A stretch of 38,635 bases of DNA, taken from the NCBI GenBank assembly GCA_007133065.1, contig SLNJ01000088.1, positions 1 to 38,635 of the forward strand, given 5' to 3'. A model generated the notes under the pieces. The model was not told where the DNA came from and did no database searches. It saw only the letters and a list, made by a program, of their open reading frames with translations. Shown here in pieces: positions 24,482 to 33,706 of the stretch. Origin of the DNA: Opitutales bacterium. Lineage in GTDB: Bacteria > Verrucomicrobiota > Verrucomicrobiia > Opitutales > Oceanipulchritudinaceae. Positions within the stretch are counted from its first letter, which is position 1; the number at the start of each line of letters is the position of its first letter. The position numbers and the translations under genes are program-made.

Positions 24482-25495
24482 ATGAGCGCCGAATCGTCCA
24501 ATCTCATCGATGCCCTGCCCGGGGCCTCCATGCCCGTCGCAGCGGTGCCAGAGGCCCTCGCGCGAATGTGGGATGTGTCTCCCGGTGCGGAAACCGGGGC
24601 TCCGAGCGCGTTTCGCGCGTTGCAGATGAACCTGATCCTGCACTTCGGCGTGAAGACCTCGGCAGATGAGGCGCGGGCGCAATTCGATACCGCTGTCGAG
24701 TTCGGGCAGCACTATCCCTGCCGCATCATCGTGCTCTGTCCCGAACCCGAGGAGCGCGACGATGAGGAGGCGATGAAGGGCAAGCTCTTTTCCCAGTGCT
24801 ACATCGGTCCATCGCATCGCGAGATGTGTTGCTGCGAGGCGCTGATCCTCGGATACGGAACCCGCGATGCGGGCTTCCTCGAGGACCAGGTCTCAATCTG
24901 GCTCGAAGGTGACCTCCCCGTCTACTATCGCGTCCATCGCGTCCCGACCGAGATCGTACGGGGGCGCTACCTCCCGTTCCTTCGCTCGTGCAGTCGTGTG
25001 GTGTACGATTCTGCCGTGGATGGCAGTTTTCTCGAGGAACTTCCGTGGCCGCGACCGGGGATCCTGCGCGACCTCGCCTGGGCGCGCATCCTGCCGTTGC
25101 GTCAATCGCTCGGGAATTTTCTCAGTGGATTCGATCCCGGGGCGATCGTTTCCGACCTGCGTTCGTGCCGCGTCCGGGCCTCGGCCGCCCGGTGGAACGA
25201 GGCCCAGAACCTGATGTGCTGGATGTGGGGCGGGGTTGAGGCATGCCGTGCCGCGGTCGGCGCCGACCATCCCTTTCCCGAATTCGAGATCGAGCGTCTC
25301 CCCGAAAGCGAGGGATCCAGCATCGAGATTGCCTGGCGCTACACCGATGGGAACCGATTTTTCCGATGGCGCCACAACGCCGAATCGCGCGTCAGCATCC
25401 TATCGGCAAATCTCACCGGCCAGACCGTCGAGCTGCCGCTCCCCATCCGCTCCCTGGCCGCCCACGAAGCCCTTGCGGAGGCGTTGTTTTTCTGA
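24482..25495 (+). CDS. opcA: OpcA-like glucose-6-phosphate dehydrogenase assembly protein
   Basis: OpcA proteins activate and help oligomerise Zwf, best known in cyanobacteria and actinobacteria. The 337-aa product starts at ATG 24482, 32 bases after zwf. Features consistent with the family are the N-terminal MNLILHFGVKTSADEARAQ, the segment HYPCRIIVLCPEPEERDDEE, a Cys-rich stretch (EMCCCEALILGYG), LEGDLPVYYRVHRVP and a helical region after DLAWARILPLRQSLGNFLSG. The cysteines recall the redox control of cyanobacterial G6PDH/OpcA, but that is inference. No signal peptide or membrane segment is present. Sequence similarity alone is moderate; the position directly behind zwf makes the call strong. 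An in-frame earlier ATG (24380) lies within zwf and is unlikely. Confidence 0.85.
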   Translation: MSAESSNLIDALPGASMPVAAVPEALARMWDVSPGAETGAPSAFRALQMNLILHFGVKTSADEARAQFDTAVEFGQHYPCRIIVLCPEPEERDDEEAMKGKLFSQCYIGPSHREMCCCEALILGYGTRDAGFLEDQVSIWLEGDLPVYYRVHRVPTEIVRGRYLPFLRSCSRVVYDSAVDGSFLEELPWPRPGILRDLAWARILPLRQSLGNFLSGFDPGAIVSDLRSCRVRASAARWNEAQNLMCWMWGGVEACRAAVGADHPFPEFEIERLPESEGSSIEIAWRYTDGNRFFRWRHNAESRVSILSANLTGQTVELPLPIRSLAAHEALAEALFF

Positions 25496-25525
25496 TGGAC
25501 GCCTTGCGACGCCGCCCCTCGCGGG

Positions 25526-26140
25526 CTACCGGGCGATCGCCATGAGGTTGGGGATGAGCACGGTGCGCATGCCGGCGGCGCGGGCGCCGTCGATTCCGAG
25601 AGGGGAGTCCTCGAAAACGACGCATTCAGCCGGGGAGACTCCCATGCGTTCGGCCGCCAGGAGGAAGATCTCGGGGTCCGGTTTGCTGCGGGTGATGTCA
25701 TCCTGGGTGACGATGACGGGGAACAGGCTGCGCAGGCCGGTCTTCTCCAAGGCGGCCTCGACCACATGGCGGGGGCCGCCGCTCGCCACGCTCACCGGAT
25801 AACGGCGGGCCATCGCGCGGGCGATCGCGACGACCTCATCGATCGGCTCCACCTCGTCCAGCAGGGAGAGGTAGATCTCCTCCTTCAGGTCAAAGGCTTG
25901 CGCCGGCGGGATCTTTTCCCGGAAGCGCCGGTTGAAGTGGCGGACGGTGTCGATCCCCCCGACCCCGGCGACCTCCATGAAACTTTCCGGGTCGAGTTGA
26001 AACTGAGCTCCGAATGTGCGGACACTCCGGTTCCACGCCTTCATGTGGACCGGCATGGAGTGGATAAGGGTGCCGTCGCAATCGAAAATGCATCCGGCAA
26101 ACGGTTCGTCAGGAAGGGAGATTTCGATGTTCGTTCGCAT
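25526..26140 (-). CDS. HAD-superfamily phosphatase/phosphomutase (beta-PGM/YqaB-like)
   Basis: A 204-aa cytosolic hydrolase starting at the ATG ending at 26140; the open frame continues upstream but into the promoter area of the divergent peptidase gene. IFDCDGTLIHSMPVHMKAWN gives the nucleophile Asp20 and acid/base Asp22. VSVASGGPR supplies the motif-II Ser, SKPDPEIFLLAAERMG the motif-III Lys, and VVFEDSPLGIDGARAAGM motif IV. The small helical cap between residues about 30 and 95 places it in subfamily I, close to fructose-1-phosphatase YqaB and beta-phosphoglucomutase. The substrate cannot be read from sequence. Its 3' end faces opcA 30 bases away, and the 5' end is divergent from the M16 peptidase. 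Confidence 0.9.
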   Translation of the reverse strand: MRTNIEISLPDEPFAGCIFDCDGTLIHSMPVHMKAWNRSVRTFGAQFQLDPESFMEVAGVGGIDTVRHFNRRFREKIPPAQAFDLKEEIYLSLLDEVEPIDEVVAIARAMARRYPVSVASGGPRHVVEAALEKTGLRSLFPVIVTQDDITRSKPDPEIFLLAAERMGVSPAECVVFEDSPLGIDGARAAGMRTVLIPNLMAIAR

Positions 26141-26236
26141 GGCGGAAATATGAAAACCGTCAACTGAATCGAAAGAGGGATCCGGTGTCGAGGCTCGGGG
26201 ATTGATTTTGTCCGGAATCTTGGTCACGCTCCGGAA

Positions 26237-29128
26237 ATGCCGTTCACAATATCGAGTATTGCACGTCTGATTTCCACGATGATTCTCATTGCCGGTCTGG
26301 CGATGTCGGTTTGCGCCGTCGAGCCGCTGCGGTGGGGGCATGTCGAGAGCGATCTGACACCGGACCCGGAGATCCTCTTTGGCGAACTGGAGAACGGCGT
26401 ACGCTATGCAATTCTGCCGAACAACGAACCGCCTGAGCGCCTCAGTCTGCGACTGGTCGTGGCGGCGGGGTCATTCATGGAGGAGGAGGACCAGCGCGGA
26501 CTGGCCCACTTCCTCGAGCACATGGCGTTCAAAGGGACCGAACACTTTGCGGCCGACGAGATGGTGGAGTATTTTCAGCGGCTCGGAATGGCGTTTGGCG
26601 CGCACACGAACGCGCACACGAGTTTTGATGAGACCGTGTACAAGCTTGAGATGTCCGACGTGCGCGAGGAAATGCTTGAGGACGGCCTGCTGCTGATGCG
26701 CGATTACGTCGACCGTATGCTCCTGCTCGAGGAGGAGATCGAGCCCGAACGCGGGGTGATTCTTTCGGAGAAACGGGATCGGGATTCCGCGCGTTACCGG
26801 ACCCTCGTCGCCGAACTCGAGTTTCTGACGCCCGACTCACTCCTGTCGGAACGCCTGCCGATCGGAACGGATGAGGCGATCCGGAATGTGCCGCGTGAAC
26901 GGTTTGTGGATTTCCATGAACAGTGGTACACGGCGGACCGCATCGCCGTGGTCGCCGTCGGTGATGTGGATCCCGACTCGCTGGCCGAGCGGATCGCCCG
27001 GCATTTCGAGTCGGTCGCCCCAAACCCGAATCCGGTCGAGGATCCGAAGATCGGCACACTGCCGCAGCGGGGGGTCGATGCGCGGATCCATCGCGAGGCG
27101 GAGGCACCGGTTGCACGGGTGTCGATTCAGACCGCACATCCGGTGGAGCCGGTCCCCGACACCGCTGAAGAGCGCGGGCGGCGGATGGTTCTCGATCTCG
27201 CCCATGCGATGCTGAGTCGGCGCCTGGAGCTCGCCGCCCGGGAACCCGGTGCTCCCTTCACCAACGCTGTGGCCGAGAGCTCGGAGTGGTACGATTTCAT
27301 GCGCAACAGCTACGTTGAAGCCGAGACGGAGCCGGAGAAATGGGGGGTGACGCTCGAACGGCTGGAGCGCGAGCTTCGCGTCGCGTTGCGTCACGGGTTC
27401 ACCGGGTCCGAGTGGCGTATCGCCGTCGCCAACATGCGCAACCGTTACGAGGAGGCCGTCCTGCAGCGTGCAACACGCCGATCCCGCGGCCTCGCCGACT
27501 CCCTGGCGCGCAGCGTTCGGCGCGGGAGAGTGTTTACGAGTCCGGAAGACGATCTTGAGCTGCTCGAATCTGTGCTGGAGGCTGCGGATCCCGACGCGGC
27601 CCATGCAGCGTTCGCCGCCCTGTGGGGCGAGGCGGAACGGCTGATCTTTCTCAGCGGAGATTACCCGCCGGATGAGCCGACCCGCGAGGAGTTGTACCGG
27701 CGATTTGCGGAGAGCGTGCTGCGCCCCGTGGAGGCTCCGGAGGAGGAAGCCGAGACCGAATTTGCGTACCGCGAATGGGGCGAGCCCGGCCGAATCGTCG
27801 GACGGGAGGAGTTCGAGGATCTGGAGATCACACGCGTTCGCTTTGAAAACAACGTCGAGGTGCTTCTTAAGGCAACACCGTTCGAAGATAACACAATCCG
27901 GGTCGGATTCCGATTCGGGGGAGGCGAGCTGGAGCTTCCGGAGGGGCGGGCCGGACTCGCGATCATCGCGCCCGACGTTTTTATCAACGGGGGATTGGAG
28001 GCGCATTCAAAGGACGAGATCGAACGGTTGTTCGCAGGGCTGAGTGTCGACATGGGATTGTCCGTCGAACGGGATGCATTCATACTATCGGGACGTACTT
28101 CGCCTCGGGATCTCGATGCACAACTGAACCTCCTTACCGCCTACCTTACCGCTCCCAGCTACCGGCCGGCCGCACTGGAACGGGCACGGCGCAACGTACG
28201 GAATTTCTACGTGCAATTGCGCACGACGCCGGAAGGCGTGTTGCGGGACCGCGTCGCCCGGCTTGTCGGGGGCGGAGACGAGCGTTTCGGATTCCCAGCG
28301 CTTGAGTCGGTGCTCGCGCTGGAGATTGAGGATGTCGCTTCATGGATGGCCGAACCGTTGGACGCGGCGGCACTCGGCGTTGCGATCGTCGGCGACGTTG
28401 ATGTGGATGCCGCGATCGCGTCGCTCGCACGCACCGTGGGCGCTCTGCCGGAGCGCTCGGCCCGGCATGAGGCGTTCCGGGAGCGCCGCCGGATCGACTT
28501 CCCTCCCGCGGAGACGGATCATCGGTTCTCCTTCGAGACGGAGATTCCCAGAGCCCTTTCGACTGTGATCTGGCCGACTGACGACATGTCGGATATCCAT
28601 CGCACGCGCCGTCTCGGGCTTCTCGCAAGCATCGTGCGGGACCGGATGAGGATCCGCCTCCGCCAGGAGTTGGGCGAGGCATACAGTCCATATGCCTTCC
28701 ACGAGGCAAGCGATGTGTATGAGGATTTTGGTTACCTTCAGGCGCTGAGTCTTTGCGACCCGGGTCACGTGGACCTGATCGTCGAAAACCTCAGGGATAT
28801 CGCTCGAGCTCTCCAGGAGGAGGGTGTTGATGAAGACGAGTTTGTCCGGGCCCGCGAGCCAATGCTGACCTCGCTGGCGGAATGGGTCCGGAATAATCAA
28901 TACTGGATGGGCAGCGTGCTCATTCCCGGCCTCGTGCATCCTGAACGATTCGAATGGGCGCGGAACATGCGCGAGGATATCGAGAGCATTACCGCGGACG
29001 AGATCGAGGGGTTGGTGCGAGAGTACCTGGATCCCGATCGCGGGATCGGGATCCGCATCTACCCGGAACCGGTCGAAACCGGGAAGGTGGGAAGTGAAAG
29101 CGAAAGCGAGCATGAAAGCGACGGGTGA
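26237..29128 (+). CDS. Large secreted M16-family zinc metallopeptidase
   Basis: A 963-aa pitrilysin/insulysin-superfamily protein with two M16 units in one chain. A signal peptide with core ISTMILIAGLAMSVCA indicates export, probably to the periplasm. The first unit carries the inverted zinc motif HFLEH (His91, Glu94, His95) and a downstream ligand Glu178 in VILSEKRDRDS, with an 83-residue spacing slightly longer than usual. A first M16_C domain follows (RFVDFHEQWYTADRIAVVAV). The second unit, from about residue 530, lacks HxxEH at the equivalent site and should be inactive. It is followed by another M16_C domain with RIRLRQELGEAYSPYAF near residue 800, which contributes to substrate binding. 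The tail is Ser/Glu-rich. Targets are unknown; such proteins degrade peptides. It is divergent from the HAD gene. Confidence 0.92.
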   Translation: MPFTISSIARLISTMILIAGLAMSVCAVEPLRWGHVESDLTPDPEILFGELENGVRYAILPNNEPPERLSLRLVVAAGSFMEEEDQRGLAHFLEHMAFKGTEHFAADEMVEYFQRLGMAFGAHTNAHTSFDETVYKLEMSDVREEMLEDGLLLMRDYVDRMLLLEEEIEPERGVILSEKRDRDSARYRTLVAELEFLTPDSLLSERLPIGTDEAIRNVPRERFVDFHEQWYTADRIAVVAVGDVDPDSLAERIARHFESVAPNPNPVEDPKIGTLPQRGVDARIHREAEAPVARVSIQTAHPVEPVPDTAEERGRRMVLDLAHAMLSRRLELAAREPGAPFTNAVAESSEWYDFMRNSYVEAETEPEKWGVTLERLERELRVALRHGFTGSEWRIAVANMRNRYEEAVLQRATRRSRGLADSLARSVRRGRVFTSPEDDLELLESVLEAADPDAAHAAFAALWGEAERLIFLSGDYPPDEPTREELYRRFAESVLRPVEAPEEEAETEFAYREWGEPGRIVGREEFEDLEITRVRFENNVEVLLKATPFEDNTIRVGFRFGGGELELPEGRAGLAIIAPDVFINGGLEAHSKDEIERLFAGLSVDMGLSVERDAFILSGRTSPRDLDAQLNLLTAYLTAPSYRPAALERARRNVRNFYVQLRTTPEGVLRDRVARLVGGGDERFGFPALESVLALEIEDVASWMAEPLDAAALGVAIVGDVDVDAAIASLARTVGALPERSARHEAFRERRRIDFPPAETDHRFSFETEIPRALSTVIWPTDDMSDIHRTRRLGLLASIVRDRMRIRLRQELGEAYSPYAFHEASDVYEDFGYLQALSLCDPGHVDLIVENLRDIARALQEEGVDEDEFVRAREPMLTSLAEWVRNNQYWMGSVLIPGLVHPERFEWARNMREDIESITADEIEGLVREYLDPDRGIGIRIYPEPVETGKVGSESESEHESDG

Positions 29129-29230
29129 GCTGCCTTGGCCGGGGATCATTGCGGCCGTGGAACCAACGGATCGGGGTAAGGGCTGGACAATTGGCGAGGG
29201 TGTTCTGTAAGTTCCTGCAGCTGAAACGTC

Positions 29231-30505
29231 ATGCCGAAGAATTACGGATTTGTATCGACCCGTTTCGCGGGAACTGACGGGGTTTCGCTGGAGAGTGCGA
29301 AGTGGGCCCGGGTGTTATGGGACGATCGGCATGTGAGTTATTGGTACAGCGGATTGAGCGATCGACATCCCGATGTGAGCATGTGTGTTCCGGAGGCCCA
29401 TTTCGGGCACCCTGAAGTCGTGTGGATGAACCGGCGAATCTGGCGGCATGCCCGGCGCGATCCGTTCGTCTCCGAGCGGATCCGGGAGTTGATCGAGTAT
29501 TTGAAGACGACGATCTACGCATTTGTCAGGCGCTTTGAGATCGACATTCTGGTGCCCGAGAACGCGCTGACAATTCCGATGAACATCCCGCTCGGCGTGG
29601 CGCTGGCCGAATTTCTAATGGAGACCGGTACCCCCGCGATTGCGCACCACCATGATTTCTACTGGGAGCGCCCACGTTTTTCCATCGGTTGTGTGCAGGA
29701 CTATCTCGATATGGCGTTCCCGCCTCGTGCGCCGAATCTGCTGCATACCGTGATCAACGGCCTGGCGAGCGAGCAGTTGTCTCTGCGCAAAGGCGTCGCA
29801 AGTATGCTCGTGCCGAATGTCTTTGACTTTGAGCAACCTCCTCCCGAACCGGATGCGTATGCGGCGGACGTGCGCAAGGAGATCGGGCTCGCCCCGGACG
29901 ATATATTCATTCTGCAACCCACGCGCGTCGTTCCCCGCAAGGGAATCGAGCACGCTATCAAACTGGTCAGCATGCTGGGTGATCCAAGATACAAGCTGGT
30001 CATCTCGCACGAAGCCGGGGACGAAGGGTACGAGTACAAGCACATGCTGGAGGAGTTGGCGCGTGAGGACGGAGTGGACGTGCGTTTCATCGGGGATCGA
30101 ATCGGCGAGGTCCGCCAGCTCGATTCCAGGGGGCGCAAGATCTACACCCTTTGGGACCTCTATCCGCATGCCGATCTGGTGACATATCCCAGCAGCTACG
30201 AAGGGTTTGGGAACGCGCTCCTGGAGGCGATCTACTTCCGCGTTCCAACGGTGGTGAATCGCTACAGTATTTTTATCCAGGACATCGAGCCGAAAGGCTT
30301 CAAACTCGCTGTGATCAACGGCTTCGTCACGCGCGAATCCGTCAACCTGGTCCGCCGGATGCTTGAAGACCGGAAGTTTCGCGCGGATATCGTCGAGCAC
30401 AACTACCAGATTGCCCGCCAGTTCTACAGCTATAGCGTGCTGCGCCGCAGCCTGCGTGCCCTCACCAACCAGCTGACCGGCTGGGCGCCGAAAGGGACAC
30501 GATGA
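29231..30505 (+). CDS. GT4-family glycosyltransferase, solute-type
   Basis: A 424-aa retaining glycosyltransferase of the GT-B fold. The N-terminal acceptor domain covers residues about 1-210 with GTDGVSLESAKWA and the unusual HHHDFYWERPRF (139-150). The C-terminal nucleotide-sugar domain has LQPTRVVPRKGIEHAIKL and the GT4 E-x7-E pair Glu324/Glu332 in SSYEGFGNALLEAIYF. It has no signal peptide. Its last four bases overlap the start of a GH13_18 phosphorylase (ATGA), so the two proteins very probably act on the same compound. By analogy with glucosylglycerate-related solutes, it could be a glucosylglycerate or mannosylglucosylglycerate synthase, or a sucrose-synthesis-like enzyme. The donor and acceptor cannot be decided from sequence, and no glucosyl-3-phosphoglycerate synthase gene is in the window. 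Confidence 0.88.
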   Translation: MPKNYGFVSTRFAGTDGVSLESAKWARVLWDDRHVSYWYSGLSDRHPDVSMCVPEAHFGHPEVVWMNRRIWRHARRDPFVSERIRELIEYLKTTIYAFVRRFEIDILVPENALTIPMNIPLGVALAEFLMETGTPAIAHHHDFYWERPRFSIGCVQDYLDMAFPPRAPNLLHTVINGLASEQLSLRKGVASMLVPNVFDFEQPPPEPDAYAADVRKEIGLAPDDIFILQPTRVVPRKGIEHAIKLVSMLGDPRYKLVISHEAGDEGYEYKHMLEELAREDGVDVRFIGDRIGEVRQLDSRGRKIYTLWDLYPHADLVTYPSSYEGFGNALLEAIYFRVPTVVNRYSIFIQDIEPKGFKLAVINGFVTRESVNLVRRMLEDRKFRADIVEHNYQIARQFYSYSVLRRSLRALTNQLTGWAPKGTR

Positions 30506-32238
30506 AGATCCTGCGTCACGAGATCATCCACCGGGTCGAAGAACGCCTGCACCGGATCTACGGAGATACCGGCGAGCTGATGGTGGAGCGATTCTGCATG
30601 CTCCTCGGTCGCTACGGAGTCGGGAAGGTATCGCCGCGCCGCCACGGACTCTGGACCGAGAACGATGTCGTTCTGATCTCCTATGCCGATACGATCCGGG
30701 ATGAGGAGAGTCGGCCGTTGGAGGTGTTGCGCCAGTTCTGCACCCGGCGCCTGAAGAACACCGTTCGGCGGATTCATCTGCTTCCGTTCTTCCCGTGGTC
30801 TTCGGACGACGGCTTTTCGGTAATCGATTACAGGCAGGTCGGCGGGCAGTATGGCCGCTGGGAGGATATCGAGAGGCTGGGTGACGACTTCGGTCTGATG
30901 TTCGACCTTGTTCTCAACCATTGTTCGATGGAGAGTTCGTGGTTTCGCGAGTTTGTCATAGGCATCGCGCCCGGCCGGCATTACTTCCTGCCGGTGGATC
31001 CGAACGTGGATCTCTCCTCGGTCGTTCGACCGCGTCCCTGGCCGCTGCTGACCAAGACCGCGACACGCGGTGGCGACGTCTGGGTCTGGACCACGTTCAG
31101 TGAGGACCAGGTGGACCTCAACTGGCAAAACCCTGATGTACTTTTTGAGTTTCTCGACATCCTCCTGTGGTATTTGTCGAAGGGCGCGACGATGCTCCGG
31201 CTCGATGCCGTGGCGTTCCTCTGGAAAGAGATCGGAACCACCTGCCTGCACCGGCCTGAAACCCACGAGATTATCAAACTTTTTCGCGATACGATCGAGA
31301 TCGTTGCGCCTGATACGCTGATCGTCACGGAGACCAACGTTCCGCATGAGGAGAACATTTCCTATTTTGGAGACGGCGACGAGGCGCACATGGTATACAA
31401 TTTTACGCTTCCGCCGTTGTTGTTGTACTGTCTGCTCCGCGAAGATGCGAGCTCGTTGCGGGAATGGGCTGTGACGCTTCCGGACCTCCCACGCGGCCGG
31501 AGTTTCCTCAACTTCACCGCCTCGCACGACGGGATCGGGGTGCGCCCGCTTCAGGGGATTCTTCCCGACGCTGAGATCGCCTGGTTGGTCGAGCAGACAA
31601 GGGAGCGCGGCGGCCGGGTTTCCATGAAACGCAACAGCGATGGATCCGAGAGCCCGTACGAGTTGAATATTACCTATGTCGATGCGTTGAAGGCCGCGGA
31701 TGATCCCGAGCTGAGCCGGCGCCGATTTCTCTGTTCACAGGCGATAGTGCTCGCCCTTCGGGGCGTACCGGCAGTATACATACACTCCATTCTCGGTACA
31801 CCGAACCACATCGAAGGTGTGGAGGGGCCCGGGGGATACAATCGTGCGATCAACCGTCGCAAGTACCGGAAGGATGAGTTGGATCGGATCCTCGATGACG
31901 CCGATCACCCCCAGGGGGCGATTTTTGCAACGTACACCCGATGGCTGCGCCGCCGCAACAATCATCCCGCCTTTCATCCCGAGGCCGGGCAGGAGATCCT
32001 CGACCTGGGCCCGCATCTCTTCGGACTCGTCCGGACCGGATTGCGGCAGGATGAAACGATCGTGTGCGTTTTTAACGTGACAGCCTGTGAGCGGCGCATC
32101 CGGTACTCCAAGTTGCATCCCCACTTCGAGCGAAACGGAACCGCACGCGAATTGCTCTCCGCCGAGACGATCAGGACCGGTCCGAACCGAAGCCTGGTGC
32201 TGCCCCCGTACCACGCTGTCTGGCTGGCCCTGCGGTGA
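30502..32238 (+). CDS. GH13_18 sugar phosphorylase, glucosylglycerate-phosphorylase-like
   Basis: A 578-aa alpha-amylase-superfamily enzyme that reversibly phosphorolyses an alpha-glucoside to glucose 1-phosphate. The barrel begins near VVLISYADTI, with HLLPFFPWSSDDGFSVIDY typical of sucrose-phosphorylase relatives. The predicted nucleophile is Asp235 (MLRLDAVAFLWKEIGT), the acid/base is Glu277 (VTETNVPHEENISYFGDG), and the third carboxylate is Asp343 (TASHDGIGVRP). The TETNVPH and DEAHMVYNFTLPP segments look more like YcjM/glucosylglycerate phosphorylases than true sucrose phosphorylases, but glucosylglycerol and sucrose-6-phosphate specificities also exist in this subfamily. It is cytosolic, without a signal peptide. 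The start overlaps the glycosyltransferase stop by four bases. The 142-base gap to the convergent serpin gene has no obvious terminator. Confidence 0.88.
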   Translation: MKILRHEIIHRVEERLHRIYGDTGELMVERFCMLLGRYGVGKVSPRRHGLWTENDVVLISYADTIRDEESRPLEVLRQFCTRRLKNTVRRIHLLPFFPWSSDDGFSVIDYRQVGGQYGRWEDIERLGDDFGLMFDLVLNHCSMESSWFREFVIGIAPGRHYFLPVDPNVDLSSVVRPRPWPLLTKTATRGGDVWVWTTFSEDQVDLNWQNPDVLFEFLDILLWYLSKGATMLRLDAVAFLWKEIGTTCLHRPETHEIIKLFRDTIEIVAPDTLIVTETNVPHEENISYFGDGDEAHMVYNFTLPPLLLYCLLREDASSLREWAVTLPDLPRGRSFLNFTASHDGIGVRPLQGILPDAEIAWLVEQTRERGGRVSMKRNSDGSESPYELNITYVDALKAADDPELSRRRFLCSQAIVLALRGVPAVYIHSILGTPNHIEGVEGPGGYNRAINRRKYRKDELDRILDDADHPQGAIFATYTRWLRRRNNHPAFHPEAGQEILDLGPHLFGLVRTGLRQDETIVCVFNVTACERRIRYSKLHPHFERNGTARELLSAETIRTGPNRSLVLPPYHAVWLALR

Positions 32239-32380
32239 GCGGTGGAGCCGCGATGCGGTGTTTCGTCGCGGAGCGGGGACTTCGTTGCATCGTGCGGCGG
32301 ATCCGGGTGCTTCGCTGTCAAGGGAAAGCCGCCACGTCGCTGCCCGATCCTCCAGCCCCTCCCGCGAGCACACCCTCCCT

Positions 32381-33634
32381 CTATTCCCATTCCGGACGCG
32401 TCACCTGGCCGAGGAATAGGACGGCGTTGCCGGGGCGATGGCGAAGGGCGAACAGGAAGGGGCGGTCGGCGCGAAAGACGGGTGGCATGCTGGTCACTTC
32501 CATCGCCACGCCGGTGGCCGCTGCGGCTTCAACCCCGCCTTCGGCAACCTCGAGGAACGTTTCATGGAAGACATCGGAGATGAACAGTTCCGGACCGTCG
32601 CCGATGCCGGAAAAATCCGCGTGACGGGTGAAGGCGTCGTGCAGACCGAGCTGAGTCAGGCCGTCTTTTAGCGGCAGGGTGGTGCGAATGCGAAAGCGCG
32701 GAAGGTAGACCTTCAGATCCCGCTCCTGAAGGGCGTCGTCGTCGAGACGGTCGGCCAGAGGGATCGCGGCAACGTCCCCGAGCGGAACACCCTCCTGCGG
32801 CAGCCAGATAAGCATTTCAAACCGGTCGTCATCGAACCGCAGCGCGAGCGTCCGGTGCGTTGCGGCCTCTGCCACAGTCATTCGGCCGCGCCGGTACATG
32901 GTGTCGACCTCGATCGTTTCTCCCGCCTCCGTGTGAAATTCCATCGGCCGGGTCTGATCGATGCTGAAGGGGGTTTCCCACGGTCCTTTGAAATAGAGCG
33001 CATTGACCAGGACTGTGCCCGTGTCCCGGGTGATCCCCGCCGGTGGAATCAGCTGCGGAATCCGCGTCTCGGTCGCCTCCGCCACCCAAGCGTTGATTCG
33101 GTCCCGGACCACACCGGGTTGATTGCGGAAATCGGCGGTTTCAACGCGGGCGCGGTGTGAGCGCGTCACCGTATCGCGGAAGGCGTCATGAAGCCGGATG
33201 TCATCGCGGACCCAGATTCCGTTGGCAACGCGGATAACGAGGGCCGCCTCCTTGCGGTTGTCATTCAATGCGTCGAGGAGCCGATCGAACGTTGCCGCGA
33301 CGACTGCGGGATCCTGGAACCCGAGCGCATCCTCGAACGCCGTTCGGGTGGTGCCTGAGGCGCCGGCATAGGGGAGTGCCATCGCCGCGGCGATGCTGAA
33401 GGGTGAGATCGCGAAGTTGTCCGCATCTGCCGCCGTCGCCTGGTAGAGGCGCTCGGCGAAACGGTTGTTCATGGCCGATTGACGCTCGATTGCATCATCA
33501 TCGATCGATATCCCGCCCGCGGGGAAGGGTTGAGGATCGTGTGTCGATTCCTCCTTGCCGCACGCCAATACCACTGCCGTGCAGCATGCCAAGGCGGCGA
33601 ACAACCGGAGCTGTCGGGGCGGAAGTGGGAACAT
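32381..33634 (-). CDS. Serpin (serine/cysteine protease inhibitor), probable lipoprotein
   Basis: A 417-aa serpin starting at the ATG ending at 33634; an upstream extension is less likely. The N-terminal signal LRLFAALACCTAVVLACGKE ends in a lipobox-like VLAC, suggesting lipidation and membrane anchoring. The serpin core begins at AMNNRFAERLYQ, with NFAISPFSIAAAMALPYAGA (helix B region), VNALYFKGPWETPF, and the shutter/breach segment LISDVFHETFLEVAEGG written here as LFISDVFHETFLEVAEGG. The hinge EGGVEAAAAT is intact, so it should be inhibitory. Counting 17 residues from the hinge Glu puts the scissile bond at about Thr-Ser in EVTSMPP. The C-terminus RPFLFALRHRPGNAVLFLGQV matches strand s5B. 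Bacterial serpins are uncommon. It faces the GH13 gene and lies downstream of rplS on the same strand. Confidence 0.93.
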   Translation of the reverse strand: MFPLPPRQLRLFAALACCTAVVLACGKEESTHDPQPFPAGGISIDDDAIERQSAMNNRFAERLYQATAADADNFAISPFSIAAAMALPYAGASGTTRTAFEDALGFQDPAVVAATFDRLLDALNDNRKEAALVIRVANGIWVRDDIRLHDAFRDTVTRSHRARVETADFRNQPGVVRDRINAWVAEATETRIPQLIPPAGITRDTGTVLVNALYFKGPWETPFSIDQTRPMEFHTEAGETIEVDTMYRRGRMTVAEAATHRTLALRFDDDRFEMLIWLPQEGVPLGDVAAIPLADRLDDDALQERDLKVYLPRFRIRTTLPLKDGLTQLGLHDAFTRHADFSGIGDGPELFISDVFHETFLEVAEGGVEAAAATGVAMEVTSMPPVFRADRPFLFALRHRPGNAVLFLGQVTRPEWE

Positions 33635-33706
33635 TGCTGGGTGATCCGGCCCGGACGCGGGCGATCCCGTTCCAATTTTCGATCCCGGCGCGGGTGGCAC
33701 TCCGGA

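Noticed and set aside
29089..29122. Repeated GAAAGCG at the end of the large M16 gene
   Set aside because: It encodes the Ser/Glu tail of the peptidase and is too short to be a meaningful repeat array.
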